Source: Sphingomonas phyllosphaerae FA2 (GTDB taxonomy: Bacteria > Pseudomonadota > Alphaproteobacteria > Sphingomonadales > Sphingomonadaceae). From it: DNA of 64,000 nucleotides. This document shows, piece by piece, positions 16,482 through 25,196 of this stretch. Where the stretch lies: contig NZ_KE386571.1 in the NCBI RefSeq assembly GCF_000427645.1, forward strand, positions 1,911,676 through 1,975,675, read 5' to 3'. The notes under the pieces were generated by a model that was not told the DNA's origin, searched no databases, and worked only from the letters and a program-made list of their open reading frames with translations. The position numbers and the translations under genes were made by a program. The stretch's first letter is position 1. Every line of letters begins with the position of its first letter.

Positions 16482-18206
16482 ATGAGCAAGACGATCGCCG
16501 ACCTCCTGAACGATACGCTGGTCGAAGCGGGGGTGAAGCGGATCTGGGGCGTGACCGGCGACAGCCTCAACGCCTTCAACGACAGCATGCGCCGCTCGGG
16601 CGAGATCGCGTGGATGCACGTCCGCAACGAGGAAGCCGGTGCCTTCGCGGCAGGGGCGGAGGCCGCCGCCACCGGCGCGCTGGCGGTCTGCGCCGGCAGC
16701 TGCGGGCCGGGCAACCTGCACCTCATCAACGGGCTGTACGATTGCCACCGCAACCACGTCCCGGTACTTGCGATCGCCGCGCACATCCCGTCGAGCGAGA
16801 TCGGGCTCAACTATTTCCAGGAAACGCATCCGACCGAGCTGTTCCGCGAATGCAGTCACTTCTGCGAGATGGTGCAGGACGCGCGACAGATGCCTGAGCT
16901 GCTGCACCGCGCGATCCGCACCGCGATCGGCCAGCGCGGCGTCGCGGTGCTCGTCATTCCCGGCGACGTCGCGCTCCAGAAGGCGCCGGACACCCGCGCC
17001 GTCCCCTTCCCCGCGCTCGCGACCCCGCGGCTGGTGCCCGACGAGGCCGCGCTGCGACAGGTCGCCGATCTGGTCGACGGGTCGAAAGCGGTGACGCTGC
17101 TGTGCGGCTCGGGCACCGCGGGCGCGCATGACGAGGTGGTGGCGCTCGCCGCCGCGCTGAAGGCGCCGATCGTCCACTCCTATCGTGGCAAGGAATGGAT
17201 CGAATACGACAATCCCTATGACGTCGGCATGACCGGGCTGATCGGCTTTTCGTCGGGCTATCACGCGATGATGGAATGCGACACGCTGCTGATGCTCGGC
17301 ACCGACTTTCCGTATCGCAACTTCTATCCCGAAAAGGCCCGGGTCGTTCAGGTCGACCGCGATCCCGGCGCGCTCGGCCGGCGCGTGCCGCTCGATCTGG
17401 GCATCGTTGCCGACGTGAAGGAGTTCGCCACCCGGCTGACCGCCCTCGTGCGTCCCGACCGCGACGACCGTTTTCTCGACAAGGCCCGCGCGCATTATCG
17501 CGACGCACGCAAGGGGCTCGACGATCTCGCGACCCCGCGCGACGGCGAGAAGCCTCTGCATCCGCAATATGTCGCCGCGCTGGTCGATCGGCTGGCGGCG
17601 CAGGATGCGGTCTTCACCGCCGATGTCGGTACGCCCGCGGTCTGGGCGGCACGCTATCTGACGATGAACGGACAGCGGCGGCTGATCGGGTCGTTCAACC
17701 ACGGCTCGATGGCCAATGCGCTGCCGCAGGCGCTCGGCGTGCAGGGTGCCTTTCCCGAACGACAGGTGGTGTCGCTGTCGGGCGATGGCGGGCTGGCGAT
17801 GCTGATGGGCGACATGCTGACCGCGGTGCAGATGGATTTGCCGATCAAGATCGTCGTCTTCAACAATTCGACGCTCGGCTTCGTCGAGATGGAGCAGAAG
17901 GCGGCGGGCTATGTCGACGCCAACGTGTCGCTCAAGAACCCCGACTTCGCCGCGATCGCGCGCGAAATGGGCTATTTCGGAGAGCGCGTCACCCGCTCCG
18001 ATGCGCTTGAGGCGGCGCTGAGCGCGGCGTTCGCGCATGACGGCCCGGCGCTGATCGACGTGGTGACGGAAGGGCTCGAACTCATCATGCCGCCCAGGAT
18101 TCAGGCCGAACAGGCCAAGGGGTTCAGCCTCTACGCCGCCCGCGCGGTGCTCAGCGGCCGCGGGGACGAGGTGATCGAACTCGCCAAAGCGAATCTGTTC
18201 CGCTGA
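16482..18206 (+). CDS. poxB: PoxB-type pyruvate oxidase / pyruvate:quinone dehydrogenase
   Basis: This 574-residue thiamine-diphosphate enzyme of the acetohydroxyacid synthase fold converts pyruvate to acetate and CO2, passing electrons to FAD and quinone. The N-terminal domain has the ThDP-activating Glu in '[17 protein letters not shown]'. The middle FAD domain spans about 190-330. The C-terminal domain carries the ThDP/Mg motif '[17 protein letters not shown]...NN'. Its length and the motif '[19 protein letters not shown]' match E. coli PoxB more than acetolactate synthases or glyoxylate carboligase. E. coli PoxB binds membranes through a C-terminal amphipathic helix; the last 25 residues here could do the same. 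It is a single-gene unit on the plus strand. Confidence 0.85.
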   Translation: MSKTIADLLNDTLVEAGVKRIWGVTGDSLNAFNDSMRRSGEIAWMHVRNEEAGAFAAGAEAAATGALAVCAGSCGPGNLHLINGLYDCHRNHVPVLAIAAHIPSSEIGLNYFQETHPTELFRECSHFCEMVQDARQMPELLHRAIRTAIGQRGVAVLVIPGDVALQKAPDTRAVPFPALATPRLVPDEAALRQVADLVDGSKAVTLLCGSGTAGAHDEVVALAAALKAPIVHSYRGKEWIEYDNPYDVGMTGLIGFSSGYHAMMECDTLLMLGTDFPYRNFYPEKARVVQVDRDPGALGRRVPLDLGIVADVKEFATRLTALVRPDRDDRFLDKARAHYRDARKGLDDLATPRDGEKPLHPQYVAALVDRLAAQDAVFTADVGTPAVWAARYLTMNGQRRLIGSFNHGSMANALPQALGVQGAFPERQVVSLSGDGGLAMLMGDMLTAVQMDLPIKIVVFNNSTLGFVEMEQKAAGYVDANVSLKNPDFAAIAREMGYFGERVTRSDALEAALSAAFAHDGPALIDVVTEGLELIMPPRIQAEQAKGFSLYAARAVLSGRGDEVIELAKANLFR

Positions 18207-18623
18207 TTCCGTCCCGCCCGGTCGAAGGACGCGGACGATGAACCCCGTCTCCCTTCGTCCGCTCTCCGCACTGACACCAGCGCTTTGCTGCATCGCACCT
18301 AAGTAATTGAATAGATCATCTATTCGAATGATTATTGATCGGCATCAACTACCAAGAAGCGGAATTTATTTATGTTGTCGATGCAACCTCCTGAAATCAT
18401 CGTCGAAATTGCGAGTTCAGGCACTCTTGCCCTTATGAAGAGGTCTGGCAGCAGCTTCTGCAAACCTCATCCGTAACACATTACAAAGACATACTTTTTC
18501 CCGGAGAATGAATTTACAGAAACAATCAAGCAAAGGTTTGAAGAGGTTAAGCTTAAGAATTCCGCAAGAAAAAACACCGACATGCCGTGATGTGAATTGA
18601 GATCGCGGGATGGGAAATTGATC
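18207..18623. other. AT-rich leader region upstream of the chemotaxis operon
   Basis: This 417-base region is conspicuously AT-rich compared with everything around it, chiefly from about 18300 to 18600. It contains an inverted repeat at 18309-18325. A 34-codon open frame at 18372-18476 is present but unconvincing. The region probably holds the promoter and any regulatory leader for the chemotaxis genes. I could not assign a sigma-factor class by eye. Confidence 0.5.
18309..18325. promoter_or_regulatory. Inverted repeat GAATAGA-TCA-TCTATTC upstream of the chemotaxis operon
   Basis: Seven-base arms match perfectly around a 3-base centre in an AT-rich stretch about 300 bases before the receptor start and about 100 bases after poxB. 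It could be a regulator site or a weak terminator stem for poxB; no T-run follows, so I favour an operator. Confidence 0.35.
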
Positions 18624-20549
18624 ATGGCACTGGCGAAACGAACTTCTGTCGGTCGCGTTACGAACGAACAAAGCGCTGAGATCATAACGGCGACGCGTGC
18701 GGTGCGCGTCACGGCGGAAGCTGAGAAGCGAAAGGCACGCACCTTCGCACGCCAGCAGAAGGCAGCCGAACGTATCGCCGCTGCAACGACGCAATTGTCC
18801 GGGGGAATTACCGAAGCGTCGTCGGCGGCCGAGGAACTGCGCAAGTCTTCCGAGCAGATCAGCGTCGGTGCCGAACAGGCGTCCAGCGCCGCGCAGCAGA
18901 CGATGAAGTCGATCAGCCAGACCGACGGATTGTTGCGGGACGCCAGGGAGCGTGCCGACACTTCGCTGAAGCTGACGCAGACGCTGTCGGACCTCATCGG
19001 GCAGACCAGCGTGGACGTCACCAACTCGATCAACGCCATTTCGCGCGCGTCCGAGCGGCAGGAAAGCTCGGTCAAGATGGTTGAGGAACTCGATCGTCAG
19101 GCCGCCGGGATCGGCGAAGTCGTCAAGGCGGTCGCACGGATCGCCGACCAGACCAACCTGCTCGCGCTCAATGCCGCGATCGAGGCGGCGCGCGCCGGGC
19201 AGCATGGCAAGGGCTTCGCGGTCGTCGCCGACGAGGTCCGCACGCTGGCCGAAACCAGCGAGAAGTCGGCCCGCGACATTCAGGAACTGATCGTTCAGGT
19301 CCAGCAGGACGTGAAGGAAGTCGCGCAGGGGATCGATCATTCGGCCACCAGTGCGCGCAACGAAGTCGCAAAGGGCATGGTCGTCACCGCGCAGCTCGAT
19401 CAGATCCGCACGGACATGACCGACATCATGCGTGGGTGTGAGGAAATCGCGCTGGGCGCGGAAACCGCCGCCGTCGCCGCCAACGAGGCGCTGAAGGGTG
19501 CCGAGGTGATCGCCACCGCCGCCGAGGAGCAGGGCGCCGCCTGCCAGGAATCGAACACGACGATCGAGCAGCAGGCCGCCGCGCTCCAGCAGTGCGAACA
19601 GGCCGCGCAGGAATTGTCGGAAATCGCCGAGGAGCTGAAGAACAGCACCAACATCGGCAAGAGCGCCGAGGAAGTCGCCTCGGCCGCCGAGGAACTGTCG
19701 AGCGCCGTCGAGGAGATCAATCGCGCCTCGACGCAGATCTCGACCGCGCTGGAGCAGATCAATCGCGGCGCGCAGCAGGCGTCGACCGCCACGCAGCAGT
19801 CGGCCGCCGCGATCAACCAGATCGAGGGCAATGCGCAGACCGCCGCCCGGCTCGCCAACAATGCCGTGGAAAAGGGCAACGCGATCGCTGCGCTGCTCGT
19901 CGAGAACAAGACGCAGGTCGAGGCGCTGATGAGCGGCGTCGCGCAGTCGGTCGACGCCGGCCGCGCCAGCCGCGACCAGATCGCCGCGCTGGAACAGGTC
20001 AGCCGTCGCATCGACAAGATCGTCGACGCGATCACCACCGTGTCGATCCAGACCAACATGCTCGCGGTCAGCGGCTCGGTCGAGGCGGCACGTGCCGGTG
20101 AGTTCGGCAAGGGCTTCGCGGTCGTTTCCACCGACATCCGCAACCTCGCGCGGGACTCGGCGGAGAATGCCGACCGCATCAAGGATACGGTGAAGGAGAT
20201 CCAGGACACGATCGCGCGCGTGCGCGGCGACCTGCAGGAGATCGCCGACTCCGCCTCGGGCGAGGTCGAGAAGAACCGCGCGATCGTCGCCGGGCTGGAA
20301 CAGATCGCCCGGGATGTGGGCGACGTGGTCGGCGGCAACGGCGCGATCGCCACGGCGGCTGAGGACATCGCCCGGCTGCTCCAGGAAACGCAGGTCGCGA
20401 TCGAACAGATCTCGGCGGCGGCGCAGCAGGCCACGCATTCGTCGAACGAGGCGAGCGGCGCGGCGCGCGAGCAGGCGCAGGGGGCCGAGCAACTGGCGGC
20501 GGCGATCGAGGAAATCGCCTCGCTGGCCGACGAATTGCAGGCCGCCTGA
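18624..20549 (+). CDS. Soluble methyl-accepting chemotaxis protein with two signalling tips
   Basis: This 641-residue coiled-coil protein is the first gene of the chemotaxis operon. ATG 18624 is the chosen start; a TTG at 18597 is an alternative. There is no signal peptide, membrane helix or recognisable sensor domain. Two copies of the conserved MCP hairpin tip are visible. The first, '[18 protein letters not shown]...[15 protein letters not shown]', is at about 172-210. The second, '[18 protein letters not shown]...[15 protein letters not shown]', is at about 473-512. The tip is the part that contacts CheW and CheA. Ordinary receptors have one tip at the hairpin centre, so this looks like two fused cytoplasmic domains. 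Repeated 'AAEEL' and 'EEI' heptads could hold methylation sites for the CheR and CheB encoded downstream. Confidence 0.9.
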   Translation: MALAKRTSVGRVTNEQSAEIITATRAVRVTAEAEKRKARTFARQQKAAERIAAATTQLSGGITEASSAAEELRKSSEQISVGAEQASSAAQQTMKSISQTDGLLRDARERADTSLKLTQTLSDLIGQTSVDVTNSINAISRASERQESSVKMVEELDRQAAGIGEVVKAVARIADQTNLLALNAAIEAARAGQHGKGFAVVADEVRTLAETSEKSARDIQELIVQVQQDVKEVAQGIDHSATSARNEVAKGMVVTAQLDQIRTDMTDIMRGCEEIALGAETAAVAANEALKGAEVIATAAEEQGAACQESNTTIEQQAAALQQCEQAAQELSEIAEELKNSTNIGKSAEEVASAAEELSSAVEEINRASTQISTALEQINRGAQQASTATQQSAAAINQIEGNAQTAARLANNAVEKGNAIAALLVENKTQVEALMSGVAQSVDAGRASRDQIAALEQVSRRIDKIVDAITTVSIQTNMLAVSGSVEAARAGEFGKGFAVVSTDIRNLARDSAENADRIKDTVKEIQDTIARVRGDLQEIADSASGEVEKNRAIVAGLEQIARDVGDVVGGNGAIATAAEDIARLLQETQVAIEQISAAAQQATHSSNEASGAAREQAQGAEQLAAAIEEIASLADELQAA

Positions 20550-20580
20550 TCCTTTTCCTCCTGCGCCGAGGAGTGCGCTC

Positions 20581-22173
20581 ATGGCCAAGACCAATCTCTC
20601 CGTCGCGGCGGCCGATCCACCGGCCGCCGCCCGGACCCCGGACGCTCACGAAAACGACACCGGTCGCCAGTTCGTGATCTTCCACAGCGCCGGCGAGATG
20701 TTCGCGGTGCCGCTCGCGGAAGTGAAGGAAATCATCCGCGTGCCCGACGTCGTGCGGATGCCGCTCAGCCCCCCGGCGCTGCTCGGGCTGGCGAACCTGC
20801 GCGGCACGGTGCTGCCGGTGCTCGATCTGCGCCGGCTGTTCAATCTGCCCGAGGTCGAGGTCGACGACGCCAGCCGCGTCGTGGTGCTCGATCAGGGCCA
20901 GCCGGTCGGGCTGATGGTCGACCGGATGGCCAATGTCGTCACCGTCGACGCCGACCGCGTCGAACCGGTCGACCGCGTGAAGGCGACGATCGACACCGAT
21001 CTGCTGACCGGCATGATCAAGGACGCCGACGGCAAGACGATCGTGATGATCATCGACGTCGCGCGCACGATCGGCCGCAATTTCGAGGTGGCCGCCGCCA
21101 CCGCCGCGGGCGCCCGGCCCGACGCGGTGCCGCTGGCAACCGGCGCGGACGTGGTCGCCCCGTCGGAGGTCGCGGACGAGGAACAGCTCGTCAGCTTCAT
21201 GGTCGACGGGCAGGAATATGCCTTCCCGATCGGCGACGTGCAGGAAATCGTCCAGCTGCCCGAGGCGATCACGCCGGTGCCGAACGCGCCGGGGCATGTG
21301 CTGGGCGTCACGACGCTGCGCAGCCGCATCCTGCCGCTCGTCTCGCTGCGCGCGCTGTTCGGGATGCACGACCAGGCGCTGTCGGACGCCAACAAGGTCG
21401 TGGTGGTCTCGGTCGCCGATGGCGAGCGCAACCGCGTCTCGGTCGGCGTGGTCATGGACATGGTGAAGGCGGTGCTGCGCGTGAACCGCGCGCTGGTCGA
21501 GCCGGTCCCGTCGACGCTCGGCCAGTCGGGTGGCCACGGCGACATCCGCGCGATCTGCCGGCTGGAGGACGGTCGCCGGCTCGTCTCGGTGCTGGCGGCG
21601 GAGGGGATGTTCGATCTCGACGTGCTGCGCGCCGTCCGCGGCGACGACGATGCCGCGGCGCATACCACACAGGAGGACAGGGTCATGGCAGGCGAGATCG
21701 CCGACGACGCGCAATTCGTCGTGTTCCGGCTGATGGACGAGGAATATGGCGTGCCGGTCGAAGCGGTGCGCGAGATCGTGCGCGTGCCCGACCAGCTCAC
21801 CCGCGTGCCGCGCTCGCCCGCGTTCGTCGAGGGCGTCATCAACCTGCGCGGCACCGTGCTGCCGGTCATCGACCAGCGCCGCCGCTTCGGGCTGGACGAG
21901 GTCGAACGCTCGGATCGACAGCGGATCATGGTGTTCACGATCGACGGCCGCGACACCGGCTTCATCGTCGACAGCGTGTCGGAGGTGCGCCGCATCGCCA
22001 CCGCCGCCATCTCCCCCGCCCCCGAATTGTCGGGCGAGCGCGGCCGCGTGGTGCAGGGGGTGGCGAACCTCCACGACCAGCGCCGCATGATCCTGCTGCT
22101 CGACATGGCCTGCCTGGTCGAGCCCGAGGAAGACGAGGCGCTGTCGCATTTCGAAGAGCGGCTGGCGGCCTGA
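20581..22173 (+). CDS. Triple CheW-domain chemotaxis adaptor
   Basis: This 530-residue protein starts at ATG 20581 after a GAGGAG-like site. It consists of three CheW/SH3-type domains in tandem: about 30-180 ('RQFVIFHSAGEMFAVPLAEV'), 199-350 ('QLVSFMVDGQEYAFPIGDV') and 375-520 ('QFVVFRLMDEEYGVPVEAV'). Domains 1 and 3 have the typical 'NLRGTVLPVLDLRR' or 'NLRGTVLPVIDQRR' strand; domain 2 has 'TLRSRILPLVSLRA'. CheW couples receptors to the kinase CheA. Three domains in one chain would give extra bridging contacts in the receptor array. No separate single-domain cheW is present in the operon. It lies 31 bases after the receptor gene and 13 bases before cheB. Confidence 0.93.
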   Translation: MAKTNLSVAAADPPAAARTPDAHENDTGRQFVIFHSAGEMFAVPLAEVKEIIRVPDVVRMPLSPPALLGLANLRGTVLPVLDLRRLFNLPEVEVDDASRVVVLDQGQPVGLMVDRMANVVTVDADRVEPVDRVKATIDTDLLTGMIKDADGKTIVMIIDVARTIGRNFEVAAATAAGARPDAVPLATGADVVAPSEVADEEQLVSFMVDGQEYAFPIGDVQEIVQLPEAITPVPNAPGHVLGVTTLRSRILPLVSLRALFGMHDQALSDANKVVVVSVADGERNRVSVGVVMDMVKAVLRVNRALVEPVPSTLGQSGGHGDIRAICRLEDGRRLVSVLAAEGMFDLDVLRAVRGDDDAAAHTTQEDRVMAGEIADDAQFVVFRLMDEEYGVPVEAVREIVRVPDQLTRVPRSPAFVEGVINLRGTVLPVIDQRRRFGLDEVERSDRQRIMVFTIDGRDTGFIVDSVSEVRRIATAAISPAPELSGERGRVVQGVANLHDQRRMILLLDMACLVEPEEDEALSHFEERLAA

Positions 22174-22186
22174 AGGAACGACGAGA

Positions 22187-23299
22187 ATGTCCGTGGTCCG
22201 CGTATTGGTGGTCGACGATTCCGCGCTGATGCGCCGGCATCTCGTCCAGTTGCTGCAAGATGAGCGGGGGCTGGAGGTCCAGTCCGCGCGCAACGGCGAG
22301 GAGGCGCTGACGCTGGTCGACAGTTTCGACCCGCACGTCGTCACCCTCGACGTCAACATGCCGCAAATGGACGGGATCACCTGTCTGGCGCGGATCATGG
22401 TCGGCAGCCCGCGCCCGGTCATCATGGTCTCGTCGATCACCGAGGCGGGCGCGGAGGCGACGTTGCAGGCGCTCAGCCTCGGCGCGCTGGACTATGTGCA
22501 GAAACCGGGCGGCACGATCTCGCTGTCGATCGAACAGGTCGCGGCCGAGCTGATCGCCAAGATCCGCATGGCCGCCAAGTCGGGCCGGCGCGGCGGCCGG
22601 GCGCTCGCCGCCCCCGCGCCGGCACCGATCGCCCCCCGCCCGCGTGCGGTAACACCAGCCCCCGCGCGTCCGGCACCGCGCGCCGCGCGGATCGGCGAAG
22701 ACCCGCCCGGCCTCGTGCTGATCGGCGTGTCGACCGGCGGACCGCATGTGCTGGAACAGATCCTGCCCGCCCTGCCCGCGGGCTTGCCGTGGCCGGTGCT
22801 CGTGGCGCAGCACATGCCGCGCAGCTTCACCGGCGTCTTCGCGCGCCGGCTCGACAAATTGTGCGCGCTGTCCGTGTCGGAAGTGACGACGCAGACCGAC
22901 CTGACGCCCGGCACCATCCATATCGCGCGCGGGGATGCCGACATGCTGGTCGTGCGCCGCAACGGCGGGCTGTTCGTCACCTCGGTGCCCTCCAGCGAGG
23001 CGCACGCCTGGCACCCCAGCGTCACGCGGCTGGTGGAGAGCGCCGCCGAGCATGTGCCCGTCGATCGCCTGCTCTGCGTCCAGCTGACCGGCATGGGCGA
23101 CGACGGCGCGGAGGCGATGGCGACGCTGAAGCGGCAAGGTGCGCGCACGATCGCGCAGAACGAAGACACCTGCGCCGTCTTCGGCATGCCCAACGAACTC
23201 ATCCGCCGCGGCGGCGCGACGGCGGTGCTGCCGACGGGCGCGATCGCCGCGCAGATCACCCTATGGCTCAACCCGGCATCGCTCCGGCGCGCAAGCTGA
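22187..23299 (+). CDS. cheB: Chemotaxis response regulator protein-glutamate methylesterase CheB
   Basis: This 370-residue enzyme demethylates or deamidates receptor glutamates. The N-terminal receiver (1-125) has 'VLVVDDSALMR' and the phospho-acceptor Asp55 in 'VVTLDVNMPQMDG', with Lys in 'YVQKPGG'. An Ala/Pro-rich linker spans about 135-170. The C-terminal esterase has the catalytic Ser in 'IGVSTGGPHVL' (about 182), His in 'VAQHMPRSFTG' and Asp in 'LTGMGDDGAEAM'. All catalytic features are present, so it should be active. It forms the adaptation pair with CheR at 23930. Confidence 0.96.
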   Translation: MSVVRVLVVDDSALMRRHLVQLLQDERGLEVQSARNGEEALTLVDSFDPHVVTLDVNMPQMDGITCLARIMVGSPRPVIMVSSITEAGAEATLQALSLGALDYVQKPGGTISLSIEQVAAELIAKIRMAAKSGRRGGRALAAPAPAPIAPRPRAVTPAPARPAPRAARIGEDPPGLVLIGVSTGGPHVLEQILPALPAGLPWPVLVAQHMPRSFTGVFARRLDKLCALSVSEVTTQTDLTPGTIHIARGDADMLVVRRNGGLFVTSVPSSEAHAWHPSVTRLVESAAEHVPVDRLLCVQLTGMGDDGAEAMATLKRQGARTIAQNEDTCAVFGMPNELIRRGGATAVLPTGAIAAQITLWLNPASLRRAS

Positions 23300-23315
23300 A
23301 TTGAAAGGGACTTCC

Positions 23316-23936
23316 ATGCCGCTCATCAAGGCCCGCTCGCACCCGGCCGACGACGATCTGGTCGTGCACGACGCCACCGATCCGGCCGAAATGGAGGCCG
23401 CGCTTGCCGCGCCGACCGCCAGCGCGCGCCGCGCCGCCGTCCACCGGCTGGAGGATAGCGCCGACGGTCAGGCCGCGTTATGCCGCCGGCTGGCGGAGGA
23501 AACCTCGGCCAGCGTGCGCGAGGCGATCCTCGCCGCGCTGATCCGCCATCGCTCGCCCGCGATCGCCGCCGCGCTGCTGCCGTTGCTGCGCACCGAGGAC
23601 GCCGCGCTGCGCAATGCCGCGATCGAGGCGCTGGCCGAAATGCCCGACGAGGTCGCGCCGCATATCGACGCGCTGCTCGCCGACGCGGACAGCGACGTAC
23701 GCATCTTCGCCGGCAACATGCTGGGCGTGCTGCCGCACCCGCGCGCCGCCGAATGGCTGTTGAAGGCGCTCGCCGACGACCACGTCAACGTCTGCGCCGC
23801 CGCGATCGACGGGCTCGCCGAGATCGGTGACCCGGCCACCGCCGCGGCGCTGGAGGCCGTGCCGGCGCGGTTCCCGGGCAACAGCTTCATCGCCTTCGCC
23901 GTGCGCGTCGCGGTTCGCAGGATCCGCGGATGCTGA
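23316..23936 (+). CDS. HEAT-repeat protein of the chemotaxis operon
   Basis: This 206-residue protein starts at ATG 23316 behind GAAAGGGA. From about residue 45 it is built of paired helices of about 31 residues with HEAT/PBS-lyase character, for example 'LRNAAIEALAEMPDEVAPHI', 'VRIFAGNMLGVLPHPRAA' and 'VCAAAIDGLAEIGDPATAA'. No catalytic residues are evident, so a binding or scaffold role is likely. It sits between cheB and cheR and overlaps the cheR start by seven bases, which ties its expression to the adaptation enzymes. Similar HEAT proteins occur in some alphaproteobacterial che clusters, but I know of no fixed function. Confidence 0.8.
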   Translation: MPLIKARSHPADDDLVVHDATDPAEMEAALAAPTASARRAAVHRLEDSADGQAALCRRLAEETSASVREAILAALIRHRSPAIAAALLPLLRTEDAALRNAAIEALAEMPDEVAPHIDALLADADSDVRIFAGNMLGVLPHPRAAEWLLKALADDHVNVCAAAIDGLAEIGDPATAAALEAVPARFPGNSFIAFAVRVAVRRIRGC

Positions 23937-24805
23937 GCGTCGCCACCGCCCCGGGCGACCCCGCGCCCGCCCCGCCAATCCCGCGCGAGGACTATGACCG
24001 GTTCTGCGAGTTCTTCTATCGCAAGACAGGGATCATGTTCGGCGCGAACAAGACGTATTTTGTCGAGCGCCGGCTTCAGGAACGCATGTCCGCGAACAGG
24101 AGCGCGACCTTCCGCGACTATTTCACGATGGTCCGCTTCCAGGCGTCGGGCGAGGAGATGCAGAGCCTCGTCAATGCGATGACGGTCAATGAGACCTATT
24201 TCTATCGCGAGGATTATCAGTTCGACGCGCTGGTGCAGCATCTGCTGCCGGAGATCGCACGCACGCGCTCGCCCTCCGATCCGATCCGCTTGTGGTCGAT
24301 GCCGTGCTCGACGGGCGAGGAACCCTATTCGATCGCGATGCAGATCCTCGAGAACTGGGCGCAGGCGGACGAATATTCGGTCGAGATCCTCGCCTCGGAC
24401 ATCGACAGCCGGGTGATCGCGGAGGCGAAGCAGGGGCTCTACACGGCGCGCTCGCTGCACCGGCTGACCCCGGCACTGAAGCGCCGCTATTTCACCCCGG
24501 TCGGCGAGGATTTCCGCATCTGTGCCGAGCTGCGCGGCTCGATCGACTTCTCGGTGGTCAACATCACCGATCCGCTGCCGATGCGCCGCTTCCGCCATCT
24601 CGACGTGATCTTCTGCCGCAACATGCTGATCTATTTCGACGACACTTCACGCCGTCAGGCGGTCGAGGCGCTGTACGAAAGCCTGCGTCCCGGCGGCTAC
24701 ATCTGCCTCGGCCATTCCGAGAGCATGAGCCGCATCTCCTCGATGTTCCGGCCCCGCAAGTTCGGCGCCACCATTCTCTATCAAAGGCCCGTGGACAATG
24801 ACTAA
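23930..24805 (+). CDS. cheR: Chemotaxis protein methyltransferase CheR
   Basis: This 291-residue S-adenosylmethionine-dependent enzyme methylates receptor glutamates. The N-terminal helical domain has 'FYRKTGIMFGANKTYFVERRL', shortened here to its recognisable core 'YFVERRLQERM'. The methyltransferase domain has 'TVNETYFYRE', the SAM-binding 'LWSMPCSTGEEPYSIAM', 'ILASDIDSRVI' and 'DVIFCRNMLIYFD'. All are standard CheR signatures. There is no C-terminal pentapeptide-binding TPR extension. The start overlaps the HEAT gene by 7 bases and the end overlaps the cheY-type gene by 8 bases. Confidence 0.95.
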   Translation: MLSVATAPGDPAPAPPIPREDYDRFCEFFYRKTGIMFGANKTYFVERRLQERMSANRSATFRDYFTMVRFQASGEEMQSLVNAMTVNETYFYREDYQFDALVQHLLPEIARTRSPSDPIRLWSMPCSTGEEPYSIAMQILENWAQADEYSVEILASDIDSRVIAEAKQGLYTARSLHRLTPALKRRYFTPVGEDFRICAELRGSIDFSVVNITDPLPMRRFRHLDVIFCRNMLIYFDDTSRRQAVEALYESLRPGGYICLGHSESMSRISSMFRPRKFGATILYQRPVDND

Positions 24806-25196
24806 GCCCCATGTGAACGGCAAGCGCGTCCTGGTGGTCGACGACGGCATGACCACGCGGCTTTACTATCGCGACGTGCTGGAGACCGCCGGCTTCGGCG
24901 TCGAGGAGGCGGTGAACGGCGTCGAGGGGCTGGAGCGCGCGCTGATGGGCGCGTTCGATCTGCTGATCGTCGACGTCAACATGCCCAAGATGGACGGGTA
25001 TGAGATGATCGCGCAGGTGCGGGTCGACCCCGCGCTGCACGACATCCCGATCATCACGATCAGCACCGAGGCCGGCGAGCGCGACGCGGATCGCGCCTAT
25101 TCGGCGGGCGCCAACCTGTACATGGTCAAGCCGGCCGACCCCGCATTGCTGACCGAAACGGCGCAGATGCTGACCGGCGTGGAAATGGCGCGATGA
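24798..25196 (+). CDS. CheY-type single-domain response regulator
   Basis: This 132-residue receiver protein has the acidic pair in 'VLVVDDGMTTRLY', the phospho-acceptor Asp59 in 'LLIVDVNMPKMDGYEM', a Thr/Ser position in 'IITISTEAGE' and the Lys in 'YMVKPAD'. It has no output domain, so it acts either as the diffusible signal from CheA to an effector or as a phosphate sink. Its position immediately before cheA, with a four-base overlap, suggests it is a direct CheA partner. Confidence 0.92.
   Translation: MTKPHVNGKRVLVVDDGMTTRLYYRDVLETAGFGVEEAVNGVEGLERALMGAFDLLIVDVNMPKMDGYEMIAQVRVDPALHDIPIITISTEAGERDADRAYSAGANLYMVKPADPALLTETAQMLTGVEMAR

Noticed and set aside
16482..18206. Acetolactate synthase or glyoxylate carboligase instead of pyruvate oxidase
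   Set aside because: No small regulatory subunit gene is adjacent, and the N-terminal motif [18 protein letters not shown] and the overall length match PoxB better.
18372..18476. A 34-codon open frame in the AT-rich leader of the chemotaxis operon
   Set aside because: No good ribosome binding site, no hydrophobic or conserved pattern; it is of the size expected by chance in AT-richer DNA.
18417..20594. A 725-codon minus-strand frame opposite the chemoreceptor gene
   Set aside because: Its Arg/Leu/Asp-rich repeats (such as DRRRQLL and FLGGRGDF) mirror the coiled-coil heptads of the receptor on the other strand. No start region or homology-like motif is visible.
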